Of a stretch of 64,000 nt of DNA, positions 34,701 to 44,586 are shown in pieces. A program made the translations under genes and the position numbers. The notes under the pieces were generated by a model. The model was not told the DNA's origin and did not search any database. It saw nothing but the letters and a program-made list of their open reading frames with translations. The stretch is from assembly GCA_021234155.1 (NCBI GenBank), contig JAJEKV010000032.1, positions 3,244,156 to 3,308,155 on the forward strand, given 5' to 3'. The stretch's first letter is position 1; every line of letters starts with the position of its first letter. This stretch comes from Isoetes taiwanensis (lineage: Eukaryota > Streptophyta > Lycopodiopsida > Isoetales > Isoetaceae).

Positions 34701-36460
34701 ATTTTCTTAACTTGAGATCTGCTTCAGAGGCATATTGTTCTTCTCTGGAAGGATCTTCTCGTGCAATAACACGCATCTAAGAGTGGTAAGATAAAAGATG
34801 GAGATGGTGGTAAGATAGAAAAGACTTGATAAGTATGTCACCTCAATAGAGCGAGACACTTGCATTGCTCCACTTGAACTTGGTTTGGAGATTGAGAATT
34901 AGCGAGCCTGCCGACAAACGAGAGGTTGAGGCCTTGAAATAATCTGCGTTTACGCTTCGATAACAATAGGGTCATCGTCGATCTGACCAATCCTCGAAGG
35001 GTATCCAACATCTTCTACCATATCCTCTCCACCACCATCCTCGACATCATCTAAATCAATATCGGGTAATTCTTGAAGAGCTGCAACATATCGAGCATCG
35101 GCTCGTCAAAGACTTCGTTCGGGGTTAGTCAATAGTTTCATCCTCTTCATATTGATGCGTGACGCAATATCTTCATATTGGTGCGCTCTCGGCTTGAAAT
35201 TCCGCGGCGATAGGTTTCCCTTTGCACGTAACTTAGAACTAATGGATCGGGATGGAGACCGCTCTAAATGAGTTCATTAAAACGGGGATAACGTATTAAC
35301 CATCATGTCAAATAATGTAATAAGTATAAAATACATACAACCATTTGTATAGACTCACGAATGACAAAAAACATATTAAAAAAAAAAACCTCTTTATTCC
35401 TTTTTTTTAGTACAACAATACTATTGTTCCATCTCAAATGGGAGAGGTCTATCATAGCGATAGTTGATAAATAACTCATCTCAATGTTTATGCTTTTAAT
35501 AGCACACACCATGATATATCTGCTTTTCTGATCTTGTAAAAAAATCTTCCTCCCTCCTTGACACTCTAAAATTCACAATTGCATCGCTCACGGTTGTCAA
35601 TAGAACTGTTGATGAACCACGCAATATTGCCATGAACCCACGGCCGACCATCAATAAACTTCAACTCCTCATCACATGCCCCCACGACTATCGGCGCGGC
35701 ATTGGAATTCATTCCATAAATCCTCATCGCCAAGCATATTTAGTCAAAGTTTGCCAAGTTTTCCAATGCGTACTTTCGGGACACGCATATGGCATTAATG
35801 GAATGTGGGTATCTCGCTCCACTTCTATGGCGTCTTTTTAGATAAGGCCGAATCCGACTTCGGACAAATGCGGCTCCGCATAATGATGTATCTTCTTCCC
35901 CAATAAGCAAATTCTTGATCCATAGGGATAGGTAAGTCTCACGGCCACAAGCCAAATGTCTTGCGGTTGCCTAACAAAGGGTCGGACTAATCTTTGCAAT
36001 TCTTGAGGGAATTTCCGCGCCGGGCGGTGAGGCCAAGCGTTCTTGGGAAATGTCTGCGACACATGCAATGTTCTCATGATTGTAGCCCCCTTCGTGTTCT
36101 TTCACGCGGGGAACACTTTCAGCGTTGCCGGCACCCCATCCACATTATTGATGAATCGGGTTCTTTGCCCGGTTTCATATGCCTCTATGGACAACATTAA
36201 ACCAAAATCCACATCTAGTTTGGAGGAGACATCAAATCATCTACCTACATATTTAGATATCATAAACATCTTGAATATATACTTGAACCGGGAGAGATAC
36301 TCTTAAAAAAAAAAAACAAATAATAATTGTATACCAACTTTGATATCCATGGCGAGCATCGATCACGGTGGGTTGTTCAAATGTACCAAATCTTATCGGA
36401 TGGTCTTCAACAACCGTTCTAAATCGTCTCTTCAGCCCCATACATCTTTTACAATGCAAA
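34701..36460 (-). other. Transposase 5' side, unassigned coding-like stretch
   Basis: Minus-strand frames such as 36459-36253 (MHCKRCMGLKRRFRTVVEDH) and 36077-35838 (MRTLHVSQTFPKNAWPHRPA) look protein-like and lie upstream of TNP2 in the same direction. I cannot name a family. They could be another CACTA-encoded protein or captured sequence. A 12-A run lies at 36307-36318. Confidence 0.35.
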
Positions 36461-36554
36461 ACTATTTTGTCCCTCTTGCCAATTACAAAAGGTAAGTACT
36501 ATATCTTGCCGCATAGTTTGAGCGGTACATGATAGATACAATATATGGTAGTAT

Positions 36555-36586
36555 AAACCCTAAACCCTAAACCCTAAATCCTAAAT
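36555..36586. repeat. Interstitial telomere-type repeat (AAACCCT)n
   Basis: Three exact AAACCCT units and one AAATCCT variant in tandem, the Arabidopsis-type plant telomere sequence in C-strand form. Too short for a chromosome end. It lies between the coding-like stretch and the second ~100-bp repeat block. Confidence 0.9.
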
Positions 36587-36599
36587 GGGCCGAGGTTGG

Positions 36600-36890
36600 G
36601 CTTATTATAGTCCTCTCCACTCAAGGTGAAGCCGACCATGCCCTTTCCCCGAGTACGACCCTTATATAAGTTTCAATTTCAATAAAGATCTTTTGGAGGC
36701 CAGCTAGCCCCCGATACATAGAGTCCCCTCCCACTCAAGGTGAAGTCGACATATGACCTTGACTCTGCGACACCTCAATTTTGTAATCTACATTGTACTT
36801 AGTAAGGTATGAAGGTGAGTTTGGGCCCAGCACACACCTGTCCTCACCACTCAAGGTGGAGGTGGCCAGGTGTCCTTGACCAAAAACACT
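36600..36890. repeat. ~100-bp tandem repeat with hairpin core, block 2 (three units)
   Basis: Three cores near 36613, 36725 and 36842 (CTCTCCACTCAAGGTGAAGCC, CTCCCACTCAAGGTGAAG and CTCACCACTCAAGGTGGAGG), each followed by a CCTTG segment. Same unit and same orientation as block 1 at 20.2 kb, 16 kb away, but more diverged. Confidence 0.8.
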
Positions 36891-37189
36891 GCGTTTTTTT
36901 TTACTACTTTCGCGATTACCGTCCTCTCTAGTTTATATATGTCTAGGCTACTAAATACAAGAATCGTTAACTTACATGTGGCGGTTCCGCATATCCGGCC
37001 TCCCCCGGTGGTAAGACAACATCAATCGTCTCTCGGCCATCTCCAAAGGCCGATCATCTTAGATGACCATGGCGATCCATGTAGAGGCGACAACAAGTAT
37101 AAGATATGGTTAAAAAAGAAGAACACCAAAGGCGCTAGAGGGAAGAGGAGCGAAAGAAAATAACAATGAAGGCCGAGAAAAAAGTTGTT

Positions 37190-37500
37190 TATATAGAAAT
37201 GCATAACGTCGCATCGCGGCGTGGCGCCGCCGGCGGCACGTGGTGTCAACGGTCACATGCCGGTCACCTACGACTTGGCGTGACACCGCAAAATGCGATA
37301 CGGGCGTGTCATATGTCGTGTAGACCACGTCGCATGCGACATATAGTCAACGGTCAAAATCCAGGTCACATGCGACCTGGCAGTACACGTGGCAAGTACG
37401 TACTGACATGTCTTAGGTTCTGTAATGTCACATGACGTCGCATGCGACGTCTGACATTTGTCGTGACATTTGTCGTGACATTTGTCGGTTATGAAATTTA
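37190..37500. repeat. Internal subterminal-like repeat region of the CACTA
   Basis: Repeated GCGACG, GTCACATGC and CGCATGCGAC motifs. A 14-bp palindrome arm lies at 37327-37340, a full ACGTCGCATGCGACGT at 37435-37450, and three tandem copies of GACATTTGTCGT follow (about 37454-37489). The same motif set occurs at both element ends. It may be the promoter side of the leftward transposase or a fossil terminus. Confidence 0.7.
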
Positions 37501-38393
37501 TGTATACCTATGCTGTTCTGAGCAACCTAAAATCTGAGCAAGTTTTGTGTAACAACCTAAAATCTGCATACCTCAAAACACTTGAACATAGCTTGATTAG
37601 CTGCATCACATAGCAAATTGCGTGACAGGTCTGACATTTGCCGTGATATTTGTCGTGACGATGCCAGGTGGGCGATGGCATTTTTTAGGCAAATTTTGAT
37701 CAGACGCTTTGACACATGGGACATTAATGCCTTGGATTTGCAAGGAGTCGTCGAGCGCAGTTCTCCCACTATCTTTGGACACCAAGTTCCTCATTCAGTT
37801 GCATTTTGTTGCTTCTCTAAAGATGTTGGGTGAGGATATGGGAGTCCCACTTTTTGACTACCCAATCTTCGTTGTAGAAATTCTAGGGGTAAATCCATAT
37901 GTCATTTCTAATTCCTTCTTTTTCTCTTTCTCGGATCAACCGGAAGCTAAATTATGAGCTCAAAAATTACGGATCAACCATCTCCAACTCCATGTCCATC
38001 ACTAAATTCATCTGCTTTTTCAAAATACCCATAGCACAAATAGGCCTATATAAATTAAAACAAGCAATATTATTGTCATATCCTTATTCATCGTGGCATT
38101 CATCTTCTTGATATCCATCCTGATCATATTCATCTTCTTCATATTTTTATCTTCAAATTCCATTTTGAAAAAGTGATTTCAGAAATCTATATCATATCAT
38201 ATATCCAGTTTTTTGTATTCTACATCATGCTTATATACATAAGGCAGTGCCTCAAAAATTCTGGATCAACCATAAGCTAAATTCTGAGCTCAAAAAATTC
38301 TGGATCAACCAGGAGCTAATCTAAGCTCAAAACTACCATATTATAGTTATATCAAAAGATAGAATTTAAGTTGCTTCAATACCAAATATCGAC
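37501..38393. other. CACTA interior, short dispersed repeats
   Basis: Three copies of a GGATCAACC...AGCTAAATT.TGAGCTCAAAA unit at about 37935, 38262 and 38302. No gene recognised. Confidence 0.5.
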
Positions 38394-38934
38394 TCAAAAC
38401 TGCCTGAAAACTTTCTGCAAAGGGCTGTTGCATCCTGCATCAACACTGTAATTTCCAGCACCAGCAGAAGGATCCCTTCGCCAGCTGATGTAAAATTTTT
38501 TTACCTTGGATATCTCTCTCAAAAGCGAAACCACATCATTCACACCGCAAATTCTTTGCCTTGACAAATCTGCTCCGACCTTTTGTGAAGACATAACTTT
38601 GGGAACTATCCCAATACTTGATATCTAAATTTCCACATGCATTGATTTTCATCTTTTTTTTTTCCACAATTCCATCCATAGAGGCAAATGTGCTTACTGC
38701 GTTGATTTTTGGAATGACTGAAACAAAAAAATCCAACGCAGAATCGATTATCAAATCAAAGGCGCCCACTTGGTTGCACAAGCACGAAAATGAAATGCCG
38801 GTCTCAAGGACTTTCTTATCTAACCAATCTACACTATCTTGAGAGCCAACTAGATCCACCACGTAAATATCGGTGGAGTGTCTAGCATAATATCCTCTAG
38901 GCTGAACTTTTGTAGCACGTGGCTCGATTATCAA
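38394..38934 (-). other. Unidentified minus-strand coding-like region (about 180 codons in two frames)
   Basis: Frames 38934-38536 (MIIEPRATKVQPRGYYARHS..., 132 codons) and 38594-38394 overlap and probably form one broken reading region, with a possible 5' splice site after ...LLREISK (GTAAAA). I recognise no domain. Codon-like composition, conserved-looking Trp and Cys residues, and its place inside a CACTA make captured host sequence possible, but unproven. Confidence 0.35.
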
Positions 38935-39415
38935 GCGTGAATCAAGCTCTCACGAAAGATGGCGCATCATTTTCTATACTCCTTGCCAACCACGATTGTT
39001 TGCACCTTGATTGTTTGCCCTAAATCGCTTTGAAAACAATGGGAACATGAATTGAAGGAAAAAGTAGTACCATCTGTCAAGCTATCGTGTACATATACCA
39101 TGAAGTTGAGAAAGAATAAATTGTGTTGAATTTTGTAAGCACGACATTGTGCTTACTACATATGGAACCATTTGTTCTGAATTACAGAAGCCATCTGAAG
39201 AGGATGAAAAGAAGCAGCCCCCAGGCTAAGGGGCACACTGTCGAACATTAGGTGGTTTAGAATTATTACGGATGAAGCTCAATCCATTAGAAATGCTCAC
39301 ACTAAAAGTTCATGTGCTTCTTTGGGGCTTGAGGGCACAATGAAGATGGTGCCTTTACGGAACATCACGACCTTCTACGACACATATGTCACATAACGTC
39401 ACATATACTGAAAAG

Positions 39416-39433
39416 TTCTAGAATGTTCTAGAA
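39416..39433. promoter_or_regulatory. Heat-shock-element cluster 1
   Basis: TTCtaGAAtgTTCtaGAA: four perfectly alternating 5-bp nTTCn/nGAAn modules, the canonical site for heat-shock factor trimers. Further weaker TTTTAAAA units follow. No gene start is recognised close by. Confidence 0.7.
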
Positions 39434-39487
39434 AGTTTTAAAAAGTTTTAAAATATAAGAGAATCTTGGGTGAGCCTAAGGAATCCT

Positions 39488-39527
39488 TCTAGAAAATTCC
39501 AGAATGTTGTAGAAAGTTCTAGAATGA
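39488..39527. promoter_or_regulatory. Heat-shock-element cluster 2
   Basis: Eight alternating modules (TTCtaGAAaaTTCcaGAA, then tgTTgtaGAAagTTCtaGAA), one of them imperfect. Such arrays occur in LTRs and other plant promoters that respond to heat. It lies 55 bp after cluster 1. Confidence 0.7.
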
Positions 39528-39533
39528 ATGTTG

Positions 39534-40899
39534 CGAGAGAATACACTTATTTTCTTCCCAAAGCATTTTGCTAGATGACCAATTAAAATATTTTGGTTCA
39601 ACCAACTCCACAATTCTCTTGATTTTTCGATGAACAAACTTGTCCAAGAGAAGGCAACAACCTCCACAACCTCGAGAATGGCCATAATGAAGAAATTAAA
39701 AAGGCAGTTAAGAGATTTCTCGAAAAAAAGCATGATTTTTGCTGCTTTGTATGTTGTGGCTGTCGGATCATACAATCGATCTGGCGACAACCCATAAAAA
39801 TCTTGGCTCAAAGCGGAACAAGTTCATGAGTCATGAAGCGAAAACAATCCCGAGCATGGCGTTAAAAACTGCACCAAAGGATCTGATTTTGGCATGTAGG
39901 AGCGAAGAGAGGTCATTTTTGGGTATTGGGTGTTCGTGAAGAACCCCGGCCCGATGTCGGCAAGCTCAACCGCCTTGTGATCCCTAAGCTCCGGCTGAAG
40001 TCCATTTTCCTTTGCACCATGACATGCTCTACTTTGAAGACTTCCAAGGTAACGGTGGCGGTTTAGATACTCTTCTTGGCATAGCGGCCCGAGCTATGTT
40101 CCAATTCCACTTTCCATGTATAGATCTCCTAAACAAGGCCATCAACAGGTGTATCCACATAGTATCTCGGCTTTTCAAAATCCTCATCAATGGGGTTGCT
40201 TCATATGGAACTTGTGCAATTGAAACGCATAAATTCCTCCACCATCATATATCACAAAATCATCCGGGCGTTTGGCGGGGTAAAGTTGCAAGTTCAAGCA
40301 TTGTTTGCCGATTCCAACCTTGATGTTGATCTTTCAACTTCCATAGTGCCATTAGAATTACTTGTATACCCGGCATGAGATTTTAGATCATAACCTTCTT
40401 CCCCCACATTGGCGTTATCCATATGTGCTTCTTTGGTTTCTTCGATATAGTTCCGACAATATTTTTCCAGCTCTTGCAAGCTCTCAAAACCCCAAAAAAA
40501 ACCATTTTCATGATTCGGTTTTGAAGAGTCTAGATGAAGGAGGTAAACCTAGAATCCGCCATCGGGGACGTCCGGACAAGCGGCAAGTCATATTAAACAC
40601 TATAATGCTTCCCGGACAACAAAAGGTAAAAGTGTGGGATTTTTCTTGTGTTCTTGCACAAATTTTAAGGCTTTATCCTGTTCTTCTCTCAGCAACAATG
40701 ATTGATAAACTTGGAACAACTAGATTTTGACCGCGCACAACGCCGCTTTATAATGAACAATTTATAGTAGTAGCACATCTATCGTGATGATGCATGCATC
40801 TTGCAGAGCAACACGCTTAAATGAAGCCGCAGTTGGTCGTCGAAGTCTTTTTCGGGCATTGTATCAATCGCAATTATTGAATTTGTAATCCTAAAATAC
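39534..40899. other. CACTA interior with unassigned frames
   Basis: Overlapping frames on both strands (minus 39811-39476 and 40479-40294; plus 40362-40730) show no recognisable domain. I leave them uncalled. Confidence 0.3.
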
Positions 40900-41291
40900 C
40901 ATTAACCTTCGTGTATAAAAATATCGTCACATGCGACCACCTACGTCACATATAAATCTTGGCGTGTCATATCGTCACATATACATACTGACGTGTCATA
41001 TACGTCACATATACGTACTGACGTCACATACGTACTGACGTCACATACGACACATACGTCACATACGACACATACGTCACATATACGACGTCGCATGCGA
41101 CGTCACGTCGTAAACATCCACCTGGCGAGACACCTGTCACCTGTCATCCACCTGGCGCAAGCGTCCACCTGGCGTGTGTCAGACGTCGCACTACACGTCG
41201 CATGCGACGTGTCTGCGACGGCAATGGCGTCGCTTTGGTCGCATGGTGGCGTTATTTCGCGATCCGCGTGCCGCCTGGCGTCGCAAGCCCA
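40900..41291. repeat. CACTA right subterminal repeat region
   Basis: Tandem ACATACGTC/ACATACGAC and TACGTACTGACGTC units (about 40975-41090), then GTCCACCTGGCG repeats (41110-41175). Two ACGTCGCATGCGACGT palindromes lie at 41088-41103 and 41195-41210. It mirrors the left end in motif content, not in full sequence, as is usual for CACTA subterminal regions. Confidence 0.85.
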
Positions 41292-41320
41292 CGTCGCTAA
41301 ATGTCCATTCTCTTGTTGTG
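41292..41320 (-). repeat. CACTA right terminal inverted repeat
   Basis: CGTCGCTAAATG...CTTGTTGTG, the inverted partner of 14270-14298 with three mismatches in 29. Followed at once by the ATC duplication at 41321-41323. Confidence 0.92.
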
Positions 41321-41323
41321 ATC

Positions 41324-41834
41324 GTGAGACTGTGGCGCATTGTCTGGTTCTATGCCCTCACTTGCAGGCTGCCTGGGATTGGGTTAGGGCTCTATTTCAA
41401 GTGAGATTGACTAGCCAGCAGTTGCTGCTTCATGTGTATCCTGGTGCTTGGCCGCTCTTGCGGCGACAAATATTGCATTTGTCGCGTGGCTTGGTTGGTG
41501 TGGCTGATTTGGAAGGCGGCCCGGTTGTGGATCTTCGGGGGATTGACTGCGGCCTCTCGATTTCTCGACTTCGGTACAAGCTATTTCAAAGCTTTAAAAT
41601 GTTCCCGGGAGTAGTAGAGCGGAAGTTTGCCATTTGGCGGGGCTTCTTGGGTGTTGTAGATGGTGATGGTCGGTTTGTACAGCAGTAGAGTTGCAGTTTT
41701 TCTGTGAGTTTGTTGTGGAGTGTCGAGGTATCGCTGTCTCTTTGGGGCAGTTCTCCTTCCTCCTCACTTGCTTTGTAACATTACCATTCTTTTAATATAT
41801 TGATGACACAGTTCTTCAAAAAAAAAAAAAAAAA
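41324..41834 (+). pseudogene. LINE-B C-terminal part, 3' UTR and poly(A)
   Basis: Continuation of the LINE-B zinc region after the CACTA: RETVAHCLVLCPHLQAAWDW, then a C-terminal tail ending FVQQ and a TAG at about 41686-41688. About 130 bp of 3' UTR follows, with a poly(A) at 41818-41834. Joined to the left piece across the single ATC, the zinc cluster reads APCCGLHRETVAHCLVLC without a break, matching the CPxC...H...C pattern of plant L1 ORF2. This part is open and well preserved compared with the RT part. Confidence 0.88.
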
Positions 41835-41842
41835 CACTGTAG

Positions 41843-42245
41843 TTCGGATAATGACCCGAGTATTGTTTTAGTCAATACTTCAAGCCACTATGCCTTAATC
41901 TATGAATTGAGCTTTAAATTCCTACCTAAGACTAGTTTCGGCCGACTAACAATGCAGTCGACACCCTTCGGAGCATGGTAGTGGCAGGATCTTAAACTGC
42001 CACACATAGGTCACGCGTTCAAACATGGCCAACATCAATCTAGAATAGAGGATCTTAAAAATCTATTGCCCCAAGATTGCGGGTTCAAGTATGAAGAACC
42101 GGTCCTATGTAGAGACCTTAAACTTGCCAAATGCAAAGCAACTTCTAGCATATCATGCCTAGATAGTGGATTAGCTTCCATGTGATACGTAGAATGTGAT
42201 GTAGAATGTACCCATGATATGATGATGAATAAAGTGATGTCCTTC
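41843..42245. other. Spacer between LINE-B and gypsy-2
   Basis: About 400 bp, no feature recognised. Confidence 0.35.
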
Positions 42246-42749
42246 TGTTAGTCATGTGCCTAAAAAATGGGACTATTCCTATTGTACACAGGCAAGACAC
42301 GTGGGAAGAACCCTGAGCTCCAAGAGAAAGGGAAGAACGTGAAGAAGACCACGCCTAAGAAGAGACAATGGGATCTCAAGGCGTGAGGTCACCATAGAGC
42401 GTGGAGTCCTCCACGACAGGAATCACTGCCTTGATGAGCTAACAACCTTCAGTTTAGGACATTCTCGAGATGTCAGCAGAAATCTTGGAGTAGGCAGCCG
42501 AATGGCAGTTTTGCCATTATGGGCCCAAGGCCATTGTACTATATAGATAAGAAGTTTTAACATTTCTTCAAGAGATCGTCACTTTGGTCATTGGTGTTTC
42601 TTTTGTTTTTCTCCTTGTTTTTCGTGTTCTTGGTCATACAAACCTTTGCCAAATTCCCCGTGATACTTGATTATCAGGATCTGTCTGTTAGATATAAGGG
42701 TCCTCATTAAGGGTTGTCTTCCAGGAGATCCAGCACTCGACCCAGAACA
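42246..42749 (+). repeat. Gypsy-2 5' LTR (old, diverged)
   Basis: Starts TGTTAGTC.TGTGCCT and ends CGACCCAGAACA, matching the sense-strand start (TGTTAGTCCTGTGCCT) and end (GAACCCAGACCCCAAACA) of the gypsy-1 LTR. The middle shares AAGGCCATTGTACTATATA, the TATA region, at about 42527-42545. Length is 504 bp against about 570 in gypsy-1. It is followed by a degenerate primer-site region (CACCACTGCTGGG) and the gag start. The similarity was seen by eye only. Confidence 0.72.
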
Positions 42750-42799
42750 TAAATATTGTCACCACTGCTGGGTTTCAAGTTCTTTCTATTTTCTCCAGC

Positions 42800-43320
42800 A
42801 TGTCTCTTCGCATCTTTAAAAGACATCAACGACGTGAAGCTAACCCTGATTCATTCATGGGAGAATATGATCTAAAAGGTGGTAGGCTACGCTCACGTTC
42901 CCACTCCGCTCCTCTTACCTCTTAGCTTTCTTCATGGCTACGGTCTCCACTACAATGTCAAAATTGCTCACAATCCATTTTGCCTCATCAGACACCCATT
43001 CATGTTCATGGACAAACTCAGTAATTTCAAACTTCTGAGAGCATCTATATACATATTCCACCTTTGCAGTCTCCACATTCTTCACAACCTTCTTCATCAC
43101 ATCATGGAAGGGAGCTTCTCACAAGCTTCATTTGGTCTTAACTATGTCAATGAGTTTCAATCCTCTCCTTCTCTGCAACCATTAGTCAATGTCTACAATG
43201 TTGGTGATCTTCAGCCAAACCTTGAAGCTAATCCTGGTGGTTCACATCCCGACTTCAGGATCATGTTTTTTCGACACCTTCTGGCTTTGGTTTGTTTATT
43301 ATCCCTATGCAACAGTTAGC
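42800..43320 (+). pseudogene. Gypsy-2 gag N-terminal region
   Basis: Begins at the ATG at 42800 (MSLRIFKRHQRREANPDSF) and reads YDLKGGRLRSRSHSAP, which parallels YDIEGGHIRSRARSAP in gypsy-1. A stop and frame change follow, and the frame then continues to about 43319. Gag forms the particle that packages element RNA. The tie to gypsy-1 identifies what otherwise looks like an orphan frame (42879-43319). Confidence 0.65.
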
Positions 43321-44586
43321 CTCTTCTACTGGTCCCTCATTCCTTCATCAGGTGAATTTGCCTCATCTTTGTCAGAAAAATTTGAATAGATAGGAAATTA
43401 TGATTTAATCTGTGCTGTCTGATTTCTTGTATGCAGATATACCAGACTAATGGGAAGTATTTGAAGAAGAGTTGCAATAAGGCTCGAAATTATCTAGGAC
43501 CTGAGGTGCTTGAATATTTTATTGTGCTCGGAAAAAACTGGCAAAGTTGAACTTTGATGCAGGTACTGATATGCTTTGGATAAAACATGTTGCATATGAT
43601 TTGGAGAAAAATATCTGCGGCTTTCTTTATGAATATGTAAGAACTAGACTTTTGCAGATGAAGAGCTACATAAGAAGCAAATGACTCGCCCTTGATAAAG
43701 ATAATTGATCGTGAATCTTAAAAGGAGGCTAGCCAAAGTGCTGGTCCTCTACCAAATAGTCTGAAGAAGGAAACTTCCTAAAAAACTTCTGAGATTCGAA
43801 GACAGAAGCATCCTTGTTGATGTGCGGCAGATGACACATAATATTTCGGATGTGCAAATGCACAAGATTTTGATAAAGTAAGGAAACGAAAGATGACAAA
43901 TATGATCGTACAAAAATGAGCAAATGCTAGATTGTTTCTTTTAGTTTTTCAGAAGATAGAAGATAGAAAAAGGGAGCAAATACTTGATTTTTCTGATAAT
44001 CTTGCAAAGTGGAGTGTTGTCATCACTCCAATCCTTAATTGCAAACTGGGCTTGCTGCACCTTAAAAACCATGAGTCTTGAGAACACAGTAACAAGATTG
44101 AATCAACTGGCAAAATCATCAGCTAGTTGAGAACTAAAAAGTGAAAACAAAACTAATGGAATCTAAAAGGGTGAGAGTACTGTACAAGAAATTTTCAAAA
44201 CAGAGAATCATAACAGCAGCAAGACAATAGCAAAACAGCAAGGCTAAAGAAATGATCTTGAGCGAACCTCAGTATAATGGCGCTAATGTTAATTTTGAGT
44301 TCTTGGCATACATCTTGCAACAGCAGTCCATGACTGCCAGATGCTACAAGCATGCCATGCTCAAGATCATGAAACAAGAAAGAGACAAAGTATGCACAAA
44401 GAATATGGAAAATGTGTGCCAAATGAGGCTCTCCAAATATGAGATCAAAATTGAATACATCTGAAGAGGCTCCAGTCTAATATAGTGTAGATTGCAAATC
44501 TGAGCCCTACGTCTAGCTAAATCTAAGTCGTACACTTATGCTAACCTAAACATGCCAAGTGTAGTCTGCCACTACTGATATCTGAC
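43321..44586 (+). other. Gypsy-2 interior, unreadable gag or unrelated DNA
   Basis: No domain recognised. By position it should hold the middle of gag. It may include further small insertions. Confidence 0.35.

Larger units (their letters stand above)
14270..41320 (-). mobile_element. CACTA (EnSpm/CMC) DNA transposon, 27,051 bp
   Basis: Ends are CACAACAAGA...CATTTAGCGACG on the left and its inverted match on the right (26 of 29 positions), flanked by ATC/ATC. This end type (CACTACAAGAAAA...AGCGACG in many plants) is typical of CACTA elements. It encodes a TNP2-like transposase on the minus strand, so its 5' side is the right end. It sits inside the zinc-finger codons of LINE-B: removing it and one ATC restores the LINE frame. 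At 27 kb it is long for a CACTA; most of the length is a 9-kb satellite array, a purine tract, a kinase-like gene copy and other repeats. It is probably not autonomous, since the transposase is broken. Confidence 0.92.
10311..41842 (+). mobile_element. LINE-B: L1-type element with 5' inversion, split by the CACTA transposon
   Basis: One LINE insertion in three pieces: an inverted 5' part (10324-11437, minus), a direct part (11438-14269, plus) and its continuation after the CACTA (41324-41834, plus), ending in a poly(A) at 41818-41834. The flanks share a 13-bp duplication, AAAAACACTTTAG at 10311-10323 and AAAAACACTGTAG at 41830-41842, with one mismatch. The inverted part ends within endonuclease at ...GDLSFT, and the direct part starts with the very next residues (TGG at 11438, WSDYWRG), so no LINE sequence is lost or doubled at the break. 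This is the layout expected from twin priming. It is inactive, with many frameshifts. Confidence 0.75.

Noticed and set aside
42879-43319. Independent 146-codon host gene
   Set aside because: Its position after the gypsy-2 LTR, and the parallel of the preceding frame (GGRLRSRSHSAP) with gypsy-1 gag (GGHIRSRARSAP), make it part of a decayed gag.
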